From contig BNUP01000061.1 of assembly GCA_025997455.1 (NCBI GenBank), positions 1-12,243 on the forward strand: a stretch of 12,243 nucleotides of DNA, written 5' to 3'. Within the stretch, counting starts at the first letter, position 1, and each line of letters begins with the position of its first letter. This DNA is from Fibrobacterales bacterium (GTDB lineage Bacteria; Fibrobacterota; Fibrobacteria; Fibrobacterales; Fibrobacteraceae). Positions 5,758-12,167 of the stretch are shown here, one piece after another. The position numbers and the translations under genes are program-made. The notes under the pieces were generated by a model. It had not been told where the DNA came from. It saw only the letters and a list, made by a program, of their open reading frames with translations, and made no database searches.

Positions 5758-7056
5758 ATGAAAGTTCTGTTGGTTGGAAGCGGAGGCAGAGAACACGCGA
5801 TTGCACTCTCATTGAAAAAATCCGCACAGTGCGAAGAATTGGTTTGTGCACCCGGAAATCCGGGAATGATTGCACTTGGGAAATGTGTCCCTGTTGATGT
5901 TGGCGATCCGCACGCAATTTTAAGAGTAGCAAAAGAAAATGCAGTTGATTTTACGGTGATAGGACCGGAAATTCCGCTTGTTGCAGGCGTGGTTGATTTG
6001 TTTAAGGCAGAGGGATTAAAAATTTTTGGACCCACTGCGGCGGCGGCTCGCTTGGAAGGCAGCAAGGCGTTTAGCAAAGAATTTATGAAACGAAACGGCA
6101 TACCGACTGCGGCTTACGAAACATTTACGGACTTGGCAAAAGCAAAAGAATTTTTGAAAGAACACCACGCCCCGATAGTGGTTAAAGCATCGGGATTAGC
6201 GGCGGGAAAGGGTGCGGTAGTTTGTGCAACCGACAACGAGGCACTCTCAGCAGTTGAGGAGATGTTGGGAGAAAAAGCAATTTTTGGAGAGTCGGGTAAA
6301 GTTGTTGTTATTGAAGAATTTATGAGCGGTGAAGAGGCATCTGTTTTTGCAATTTGCGACGGAAAAGATTTTGTTTTACTCGCACCCGCACAAGACCATA
6401 AACGAATTTTTGAAGATGATTATAAAGGCAGTGAACCTAATTTGAATACGGGCGGAATGGGAGCATACGCACCCGCACCCTTAGTTGATGAGGCGTTGCT
6501 TTCGAGAATTAAACGGGAAATTATTGAACCTACGCTTGCAGGTATGGCATCCGAAGGAAATGCTTTTGCAGGGGTGTTGTTCGTTGGGATTATGGTTTTG
6601 GAGGATAGAACTCCAAAAGTTGTGGAATATAATTGCAGGCTCGGCGACCCAGAAACTCAAGCGGTTTTGGCGGTGTATAACGGGGATTTATTGGAGTTAT
6701 TTTTGTCGGCGGCAGACGGAAAAATCGGCAACTTGGCGGTGGCAGATAACAATAATAAATCGCAAAATTATGCCGCAGTTGTCGTTATGGCGAGCAAAGG
6801 CTACCCTGCAAAATATGAAACAGGGAAAGTTGTTTTGGGACTTGAAAATGCGAAAAAAATGGGCGCGGTTGCTTTACACGCAGGAACAAAACTAAATGCA
6901 AGCGGAGAATTGCTGACTGCGGGAGGTCGCGTTTTTGGAGTTGTGGGAAAAGGCGAAACCTTAAAATCCGCCATTGCAATTGCTTATGCAGGAGTAAATG
7001 AAATTAAGTTTGAAGGGGCGCAGTTTCGGAAGGACATTGGGCATAGAGCACTTTAA
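5758..7056 (+). CDS. purD: Phosphoribosylamine-glycine ligase (GAR synthetase)
   Basis: Second step of de novo purine synthesis: 5-phosphoribosylamine + glycine + ATP gives glycinamide ribonucleotide; cytoplasmic, ATP-grasp fold. The 432 residues begin MKVLLVGSGGREHAIA, the typical N-terminal nucleotide-fold start, and include KASGLAAGKGAVV (ATP-grasp B domain), the GGMGAYAP motif (232-239), the PurD signature RLGDPETQ (294-301) and the usual C-terminal end FRKDIGHRAL. ATG 5758 gives the family length (about 420-430); the upstream in-frame extension would translate repeats. It appears to be a single-gene unit. Its last 53 bp overlap the converging fliH gene, leaving no room for a bidirectional terminator. 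Confidence 0.97.
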   Translation: MKVLLVGSGGREHAIALSLKKSAQCEELVCAPGNPGMIALGKCVPVDVGDPHAILRVAKENAVDFTVIGPEIPLVAGVVDLFKAEGLKIFGPTAAAARLEGSKAFSKEFMKRNGIPTAAYETFTDLAKAKEFLKEHHAPIVVKASGLAAGKGAVVCATDNEALSAVEEMLGEKAIFGESGKVVVIEEFMSGEEASVFAICDGKDFVLLAPAQDHKRIFEDDYKGSEPNLNTGGMGAYAPAPLVDEALLSRIKREIIEPTLAGMASEGNAFAGVLFVGIMVLEDRTPKVVEYNCRLGDPETQAVLAVYNGDLLELFLSAADGKIGNLAVADNNNKSQNYAAVVVMASKGYPAKYETGKVVLGLENAKKMGAVALHAGTKLNASGELLTAGGRVFGVVGKGETLKSAIAIAYAGVNEIKFEGAQFRKDIGHRAL

Positions 7057-7801
7057 TACGCTCCTCAATATGTGAGAACACGCCCTGAACCCGCATATCC
7101 ACAGACGAACCGTTTTCTGCCTCTAACAAACAACCGCCTCGCTCAATTTTTTCATCGGGAACGAGTTCAACGGATTTAAGAGAATTTTGAATCGGTCGCC
7201 AAAATGATTCTGTTTTTTCTGCGTTGGTAATGTCGAGCGGGTTTAAGCGAACTTTAATAACTTCCTCCTGACCCAAAAATGTAAATGCCTCTTCTATTAC
7301 CCGTGCGATAATTTGCGGATTGTTCACCGCCTCTTCACAAAATACCCGTTTGGCAACGGCGAGTGCAATTTCCGTTGTAGCATTGCGGAGTTCTGCAAAC
7401 ATTATTTTTTGCTGCTCCGCTATATCGTTAAAAATTTGTGCAGTGTCCCCTTGAAGTTCGGCTATTTGTGCGTTGCAAGTTGCCAAGGCTTTTTCAGCGC
7501 CTTCCTGCACGCCTTGCACTTTGCCTTCCGCAAGTCCATTTTCGCGTGCATTTTTCACCTCTTGTTCAAACTTCTTTTTTTGGTTGGCAATTTCGCCGTT
7601 TAGCGTTGCAATTTGAGATTGCAATGCGGCAATTTCATTTTTTAAACTGTCTTCCGAAGTTTCCTTTGCCGCAGGGTTGCGCTGAAAATCCGCAACTTGA
7701 AAACCAGATATTGCGGCAGGGCGAATCGCGTGTGCGGCGTTTCCTTTAAGTATGGTTTTTAAGCCGACTTTACCGCTATCATCTTTTTCTTTTTCGTTCA
7801 T
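7004..7801 (-). CDS. fliH: FliH-like flagellar export ATPase regulator (FliH/SctL/V-ATPase E family)
   Basis: FliH binds and restrains the export ATPase FliI at the base of the flagellar type III apparatus. The 265-residue protein fits: a polar N-terminus, a long coiled coil (about residues 50-110, with NEIAALQSQIATLNGEIA), an Ala/Glu-rich stretch with EGKVQGVQEGAEKA like the FliH glycine-containing helix, ALAVAKRVF, then IKVRLNPLDI and the C-terminal GGCLLEAENGSSVDMRVQG, which matches the usual end domain. ATG 7801 is preferred over GTG 7828 because GAAGG precedes it and the GTG overlaps the upstream stop; the intergenic gap is then 23 bp. It follows the glycosyltransferase gene in one unit and its 3' end runs 53 bp into purD antisense. 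A non-flagellar SctL homologue is the alternative. Confidence 0.75.
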   Translation of the reverse strand: MNEKEKDDSGKVGLKTILKGNAAHAIRPAAISGFQVADFQRNPAAKETSEDSLKNEIAALQSQIATLNGEIANQKKKFEQEVKNARENGLAEGKVQGVQEGAEKALATCNAQIAELQGDTAQIFNDIAEQQKIMFAELRNATTEIALAVAKRVFCEEAVNNPQIIARVIEEAFTFLGQEEVIKVRLNPLDITNAEKTESFWRPIQNSLKSVELVPDEKIERGGCLLEAENGSSVDMRVQGVFSHIEERIKVLYAQCPSETAPLQT

Positions 7802-7805
7802 AAAA

Positions 7806-7810
7806 CCTTC
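7806..7810 (-). promoter_or_regulatory. Putative ribosome-binding site of fliH
   Basis: On the minus strand GAAGG precedes ATG 7801 by 4 nt. Spacing is short, but it supports the ATG over the GTG at 7828 and shows an SD-type start for a downstream operon gene. Confidence 0.45.
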
Positions 7811-7824
7811 AAGTAACCTGACGG

Positions 7825-10476
7825 TCACTCTAATCCCATTGCCTTAGCGAGTTCCGCCAAATCGTTATTTTGAGGGAATTTTTTCTTTGCATCGCTCACC
7901 GTTTTTATCGCATCTTGAACTTTGCCCGACAACGCTAAAGCCTGCCCATATAAAAACAAAAACTCAGGATTCCCTATAAAATCTTTTTTCAAAAATTCCA
8001 AAATATCAAGTGCCTCTTTTCCCTTGTCTTTCATTATATACACTTCCGAAAGAGCGAGTGCCTTCCATTCAATTGTCCCTTCTAACCAACCCTTTAACAA
8101 TTTCAAAAGTTCAACTGCAAGGGCAACATCCCCTGCGGCATTCCAATGGTCAGACAAAAATTTTAACGCTTGAACTCTTGATTGCGCCGTGTTTGAAGGC
8201 AAAAAACCGGGTCTAAAAGAAAGCGATGCCAAATACCCATAGACCTTCACAGCCTCATCTATTTCTCCGAATTTAACGAGTAAATTCGCCTTAATCGAAA
8301 GAGACGGTTCAAAATACGGGTCTTTTGCAAGCGATATATTCACCCATTCAAGCGAACCTTTAAAATCGCCCTTAGTATCTAAAATTCGTGCAATGTCGTG
8401 CGGAATTAAAATTTCAAATTCCACATAATGCTCTTTCTTAGATTTTTCAAGAGCCTTCTTATGCCAAATAATTGATTCATCATAATCACCGACAATTTCG
8501 AGCGATGCCGCATAATGAAACATTGCATTTGGGTTCATCTTGTCTAAGTCGGGAAACTCTTCTCTAAATATTTCGAGATTTCGTCTTTGCTTACCCGCCA
8601 AAAGCGACGGGTCTTCGTATCCTGTATGATAAATTTCAAGGGTCAGCGACACTTCGGTCAAATTCAATTTGCGAATTGAGACAACTGTCTGTTCGTGAAT
8701 GCGACCTTCAAATTTGATTTGCGGATTGTTCGGAAAAACTCTCACCTGAGAAAATTTCGGTCCGCTTTTACCTTCGTCTATAGAATTGCAAACCACAAGT
8801 GAAAATATTTTATCGGGCTTTTCTCTTTCCAAAATTTTACGGAGTTCCGTAACCGTTTTTTTGGCGACCCTGTCATCGGCATCTATCCACATAACCCAAC
8901 GACCTTTCGCGTGTGAAATTGAAAAATTTCGTGCCGCCGCAAAATCCTTTTTCCATTCCGTCCGTTCAATTCGCGCCCCGTATTCCTCTGCAATTTCAAC
9001 TGTCCTGTCGGTGCTGCCCGTATCCGCAACTATTATTTCGTCTGCAAGACCCTTAGCCGACTTTAAGCATTCACCTATATTTTTTTCCTCATTTTTAACT
9101 ATCATACAAATAGAGAGGAGAGGTCGCGGATCTCTTTTATTCAAAATCGCTAAATCCGCTCTTTCAAAAAGCCATTTTCCGTCTTTATTTTGCGGTTCAA
9201 CTTTTAACATCTGTGCGGCGTAATCTTTTGACTGTTCAAAATTTTCTTGCTCAAATTCCCAAAGCGACAAATTTTTTAACGAGTCTAATTTTATGTTGTA
9301 GTAATTGGTTCCGCCAACAGTTATAACGGGTTTTAGTGTTAAAATTTTCTTGAAATACGGCATACTTTCCGCTTTTTTATTTTGAGCCAGCAGTGCCGCT
9401 CCCCTGCCGAAAATTGCCTCTTCACTCTGCGGAAAAAGTTTTAAGCATTTGTCATAAATTTCTATAGCCTCTTCAAATTTCCTCTCTTTATCCAAATGCC
9501 GTGCCCATTTTACAAATCCGTCTAACCTCAATTCTTTTTGCAAATCGGAACCCGCATCAAATTCCGCTCCTCGTTTATAGTAAGAGATTGCCTTTTCGCT
9601 GTCGTCCAAAATTGAATAGGAATCGCCCAACTGAATAAGACCCGCAATTTGATTTTCCTGTTCAGGGTCTTGCAGTTGCAGTTCCAAATTCCGCCGTGCT
9701 TTTTTCTGTCGAATTTCTAGGCTTTCGTAACCCATGTGCCAAATTAAAATTTCACTTTTCTGCAATGTTAAACCGAGTTCATAAGCGGAATCCATAACAC
9801 CTTCGTGAATGCGTCCCTTAAAACGCATTTTCGGGTGATTGGGAAACATTCGCGCCTGCGAAAACCTCATTCCCGTTGGCTTTCCCTCTTCCGTGTTGCA
9901 AACCACAAACTGTATCAAACGATTTAATGGCAAGGTTTTTAATTTGTTGAATAAAACTGCCTGTTCGGGCGGAACAAAATCATCGGCATCCATCCACAAA
10001 ATCCAAGAACAGGAGGCTTTGTCAATGGAGAGATTGCGGGAATATGCAAAGTCGCCAATCCATTCGCTTTGGATTATGGAAACCTCTAAAAACTCCCCTG
10101 AATCATAAATTCGTAAATCTGGAGTTTTTAGAGGCGACGGCGAATCGTCATTCGACAAGCACTTTCGTAGTTCGCCCTTGTCGCTTAGAGAACCTCTACC
10201 AACCACTTGCGAGGTTAATAGAGGTTCTCTTATTTTAATAAATTCATCGTTATTCGGTCGTTTTTTAGTGCGGCAATCTGCTTGAAGTTTTTTTACAATC
10301 TCAATTGTTTGGTCTGTTGAACCCGTATCATTCACAATAATTTCATCTGCAAAAGGCAAAAAACTCTGCAACGCGCGGGCAATGTTCGCCTCCTCGTTCT
10401 TAACTATCATACAAACGGATATTGCGTTTTTTTTTCCAACGGCAGGCAGCGGATTTTTGAGCGTTCCAAAAGGCAT
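7825..10476 (-). CDS. Tandem GT2-TPR glycosyltransferase, first domain carrying an in-frame repeat insertion
   Basis: An 883-residue protein with two family-2 glycosyltransferase domains, each followed by a helical TPR region. Domain 1: SVCMIVKNE (20-28), NDTGSTDQT, WIGDFAYSRN, WMDADD (ends 166), GRIHEG. Domain 2: SICMIVKNE (Cys457), ADTGSTDRT, WKKDFAAARN, WIDADD (ends 535), GRIHEQ. TPR-like repeats with Y/F..AL..P patterns occupy about 255-430 and 600-880. The two halves look like an internal duplication. It probably transfers sugars to a surface or protein acceptor, and coupling to fliH allows flagellar glycosylation (inference). There is no signal peptide or membrane segment, so it is likely cytosolic. 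Residues 83-134 come from a 152-bp palindromic repeat plus a 4-bp duplication. ATG 10476 is chosen because CTACTTTCCCC abuts it; 34 further in-frame codons upstream are repeat sequence. Confidence 0.88.
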   Translation of the reverse strand: MPFGTLKNPLPAVGKKNAISVCMIVKNEEANIARALQSFLPFADEIIVNDTGSTDQTIEIVKKLQADCRTKKRPNNDEFIKIREPLLTSQVVGRGSLSDKGELRKCLSNDDSPSPLKTPDLRIYDSGEFLEVSIIQSEWIGDFAYSRNLSIDKASCSWILWMDADDFVPPEQAVLFNKLKTLPLNRLIQFVVCNTEEGKPTGMRFSQARMFPNHPKMRFKGRIHEGVMDSAYELGLTLQKSEILIWHMGYESLEIRQKKARRNLELQLQDPEQENQIAGLIQLGDSYSILDDSEKAISYYKRGAEFDAGSDLQKELRLDGFVKWARHLDKERKFEEAIEIYDKCLKLFPQSEEAIFGRGAALLAQNKKAESMPYFKKILTLKPVITVGGTNYYNIKLDSLKNLSLWEFEQENFEQSKDYAAQMLKVEPQNKDGKWLFERADLAILNKRDPRPLLSICMIVKNEEKNIGECLKSAKGLADEIIVADTGSTDRTVEIAEEYGARIERTEWKKDFAAARNFSISHAKGRWVMWIDADDRVAKKTVTELRKILEREKPDKIFSLVVCNSIDEGKSGPKFSQVRVFPNNPQIKFEGRIHEQTVVSIRKLNLTEVSLTLEIYHTGYEDPSLLAGKQRRNLEIFREEFPDLDKMNPNAMFHYAASLEIVGDYDESIIWHKKALEKSKKEHYVEFEILIPHDIARILDTKGDFKGSLEWVNISLAKDPYFEPSLSIKANLLVKFGEIDEAVKVYGYLASLSFRPGFLPSNTAQSRVQALKFLSDHWNAAGDVALAVELLKLLKGWLEGTIEWKALALSEVYIMKDKGKEALDILEFLKKDFIGNPEFLFLYGQALALSGKVQDAIKTVSDAKKKFPQNNDLAELAKAMGLE
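10078..10229 (+). mobile_element. 152-bp palindromic MITE-like element, copy B (inside the glycosyltransferase gene)
   Basis: Same length and orientation as copy A (147-298). TTAT occurs immediately on both sides (10074-10077 and 10230-10233), as expected of a 4-bp target-site duplication. Element plus duplication is 156 bp, exactly 52 codons. Stems: 14 bp CCTCTAAAAACTCC/GGAGTTTTTAGAGG (10083-10096 with 10121-10134); GCGACGGCGAA pairing with TTCGCC and GTCGC (10134-10144 with 10171-10184); GAGAACCTCTA/TAGAGGTTCTC (10188-10198 with 10219-10229). Terminal inverted repeats match at 9/11. The minus-strand frame used by the host gene is fully open, beginning REPLLTSQVVGRG. No transposase is present; it would be mobilised in trans. 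Confidence 0.85.
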
Positions 10477-10489
10477 TTGGGGAAAGTAG
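10477..10489 (-). promoter_or_regulatory. CTACYTTCCCC start-codon motif, glycosyltransferase
   Basis: On the minus strand CTACTTTCCCCAA abuts ATG 10476. No SD is present. The preceding bases TGCAAAGTTT parallel the TGCAATTTTT before the rpn motif. Confidence 0.6.
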
Positions 10490-10571
10490 AAACTTTGCAG
10501 TGCAAGGTAGGGTGTAGGGTGTAGGGTGTGGGGAACTCGGCGGTGCAGGCGAGGAGAAGGGAGAAGAGAGA
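10490..10571 (-). repeat. Ordered heptamer/12-mer array upstream of the glycosyltransferase
   Basis: Read on the minus strand: a CTTCTCC-type purine/pyrimidine tract, the 12-mer GCACCGCCGAGT (10546-10535), TCCCC, three ACACCCT heptamers (GTAGGGT on the plus strand, 10507-10527), then TTGCACTGCAAAGTTT leading to the start-codon motif. Order and orientation relative to the gene match the array before rpn. Confidence 0.8.
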
Positions 10572-10591
10572 GGTGCATTGTGTTCGGTTGT

Positions 10592-10680
10592 GTAGGGGCG
10601 GGTTTTAATAAGTATATCTGCCCTATTAAAAAGAAACCTGAGATAATCTGTATCTACAATGGCAGAAAACCCGCCCTATT
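10592..10680. repeat. Nested imperfect inverted repeat
   Basis: GGGCGGGTTTT (10596-10606) pairs with AAAACCCGCCC (10666-10676), and inside it TCTGCC (10617-10622) pairs with GGCAGA (10661-10666). The outer sequence GTAGGGGCGGG begins like the neighbouring 10724 repeat. It looks like a small non-coding palindromic repeat unit; no product is implied. Confidence 0.7.
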
Positions 10681-10723
10681 GCGAATTGATTGCGGAGGAA
10701 AGAAGGGGTAGCGGAAAACGCGT

Positions 10724-10763
10724 GTAGGGGCGACCCTGTGTGGTCACCCGCTATGCACGGTTG
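10724..10763 (+). repeat. Dispersed GTAGG-type repeat, copy 2
   Basis: GTAGGGGCGACC...GGTCACCCGC with a GGCGACC/GGTCACC stem (one G-T pair), ending CCCGCTATGCACGGTTG. The last 17 nt are the exact reverse complement of 354-370 upstream of clpB. Confidence 0.75.
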
Positions 10764-10820
10764 GAGCGAGGGGAATGCCTTCCCCGCTTGCGTGATTAAT
10801 AGATGTTCCAACTAAAATAT

Positions 10821-10833
10821 CTACCTTCCCCTT
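10821..10833 (+). promoter_or_regulatory. CTACYTTCCCC start-codon motif, hflX
   Basis: CTACCTTCCCCTT abuts GTG 10834. No SD is present. It supports the GTG as the true start. The upstream TAAAATAT is AT-rich, but no clear -33/-35 element is seen. Confidence 0.6.
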
Positions 10834-11931
10834 GTGGAAAAAGCAATTTTAATCGGAATAAAACTTCCCGCATCGAAGTTGGAGGCGGTGGAGGAGCATT
10901 TGCTTGAACTCGGAGCGCTCGCGGATACTGCAGGGGCAAAGGTGGCTGCAAGTGTGATTCAAAAGTTGCAAAAGTTGAATTCGGCGACTTTGATAGGCGA
11001 AGGAAAAGTGCTGGAAATTGCGGAATTGTTAAAGGCAAATGATGCACATTTGGTGGTGTTCGATGAGGATTTGAGCGGAAGTCAGGTGAGAAATTTGGAA
11101 GAACTTTTGCCGGATGTGAAAGTTTTAGACAGAACCGCTTTGATTTTGGATATTTTTGCCCGCCACGCAAAAACAGCGGAAAGTCGTCTTATGGTGGAAA
11201 TTGCGCAAATGCAATATATGTATCCGCGCCTCACAAATGCTTGGACTCATCTCTCGCGGCAGGCAACGGGCGGAACTCCGGGTATCGGAATGAGGGGACC
11301 TGGCGAAAAACAGTTGGAAGTCGATAGGCGGTTGGTAAAAAAACGCATTTTAGAACTGAAATCAAAACTGAAAAAAATCGAACAGGGCAGGAATATTCAG
11401 GCGAAAAATCGCGAGGGAATTTTTCATATCGGCATTGTGGGCTACACAAATGCGGGAAAAAGCACGCTTGTAAATCGCTTAACGAACGCGGGAGTTTTAG
11501 CGGAAAATAAGTTGTTCGCCACGCTCGACAGCACAACGAGAAGGTTGTTTTTGAGCGAGGGAGTCAGCGTTTTGGTGAGCGATACGGTCGGGTTTATTCG
11601 CAAATTGCCACATCATTTAATGGAAACTTTTAAGAGCACTCTAAGCGTTGCATCTACCGCGAATTGCATTTTGGAAGTGGTCGATTCTACCTCGTGCGAT
11701 TATGAGGAGCAAATTGCGGTAACCGCCAAAACTCTTGAACAATTGGTATCTCCATTTGTGCCGCATCTTTTGGTATTTAACAAAATCGACCGCATTAGCG
11801 AGGAGCAACTGAGTGCAATTGGCGAAAGATACCCGAATGCGTTAAAAATCAGTTCGCAAAACGGCACGGGAATTGCGGAGTTAAAGCAAAAATTACTCGC
11901 TTTGCAAGGCGAGTGGAAGGTAACTCATTAG
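10834..11931 (+). CDS. hflX: Ribosome-associated GTPase HflX
   Basis: HflX binds the 50S subunit and rescues or splits stalled ribosomes, particularly under stress. The 365 residues show the HflX N-terminal domain (GEGKVLEIAELL, about 54-65, and VFDEDLSGSQVRNLE), the glycine-rich linker TGGTPGIGMRGPGEKQLEVD (start about 147) with the following helix, and the G domain: G1 GYTNAGKST (203-211), the switch TLDSTTR, G3 DTVGFI (250-255), G4 NKID (316-319) and a late SSQNGTG (G5-like). It is a short version without the long C-terminal extension of some homologues. GTG 10834 is fixed by the abutting motif and by protein length. It is divergent from the glycosyltransferase and appears monocistronic. 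Confidence 0.95.
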   Translation: MEKAILIGIKLPASKLEAVEEHLLELGALADTAGAKVAASVIQKLQKLNSATLIGEGKVLEIAELLKANDAHLVVFDEDLSGSQVRNLEELLPDVKVLDRTALILDIFARHAKTAESRLMVEIAQMQYMYPRLTNAWTHLSRQATGGTPGIGMRGPGEKQLEVDRRLVKKRILELKSKLKKIEQGRNIQAKNREGIFHIGIVGYTNAGKSTLVNRLTNAGVLAENKLFATLDSTTRRLFLSEGVSVLVSDTVGFIRKLPHHLMETFKSTLSVASTANCILEVVDSTSCDYEEQIAVTAKTLEQLVSPFVPHLLVFNKIDRISEEQLSAIGERYPNALKISSQNGTGIAELKQKLLALQGEWKVTH

Positions 11932-11986
11932 AAATATTGGGCGATCTTCCTTGTGTGTGTCGCATTCAAAAAAGTTGAACGAGAAA

Positions 11987-12153
11987 AGAGTAGAGAGTAG
12001 AGAATAATAACTTTTCACTCCCCTTCTCCCTTCTCCCCTCTCCCCTCTCCCCACTTTCAACTTTACACTTTTCACTCTACACTTTCAACTCTTGCACTGC
12101 CGAGTTCTCCACACCCCACACCCTACACCCCATACCCCTGCATTGCAATTTTT
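11987..12153 (+). repeat. Ordered heptamer/12-mer array upstream of rpn
   Basis: In order: AGAGTAG twice and AGAATAA (11987-12007); TAACTTTTCACTCC; CTTCTCC, CTTCTCC, CCTCTCC, CCTCTCC (12023-12050); ACTTTCA, ACTTTAC, ACTTTTC, ACTCTAC, ACTTTCA (12053-12087); the 12-mer GCACTGCCGAGT (12094-12105); ACACCCC, ACACCCT, ACACCCC, ATACCCC (12111-12138); then TGCATTGCAATTTTT. All tandem units are 7 bp. AGAGTA(R)...AGAATAATAACTTT is shared almost exactly with 3047-3074. Confidence 0.85.
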
Positions 12154-12167
12154 CTACCTTCCCATAT
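12154..12167 (+). promoter_or_regulatory. CTACYTTCCC start-codon motif, rpn-like gene
   Basis: CTACCTTCCCATAT abuts ATG 12168. It is one base longer than the other four copies and has three rather than four or more C residues. No SD is present. Confidence 0.55.

Larger units (their letters stand above)
10477..10833. other. Divergent intergenic region between the glycosyltransferase and hflX
   Basis: 357 bp between two divergent starts, with no convincing gene. It holds the minus-strand start-codon motif and heptamer/12-mer array (10477-10571), a long imperfect inverted repeat (10592-10680), a dispersed GTAGGGGCG repeat (10724-10763), a small hairpin GGGGAA/TTCCCC (10771-10786) and the hflX start-codon motif. 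Each gene therefore seems to have its own promoter region. Confidence 0.75.

Noticed and set aside
10507..10527. Telomere-like GTAGGGT repeats marking a replicon end
   Set aside because: Only three units, lying internally between two genes; the same heptamer (ACACCCT on the other strand) belongs to the upstream arrays.
10477..10578. 34-codon N-terminal extension of the glycosyltransferase
   Set aside because: It translates the heptamer/12-mer array; ATG 10476 has the start-codon motif directly before it.
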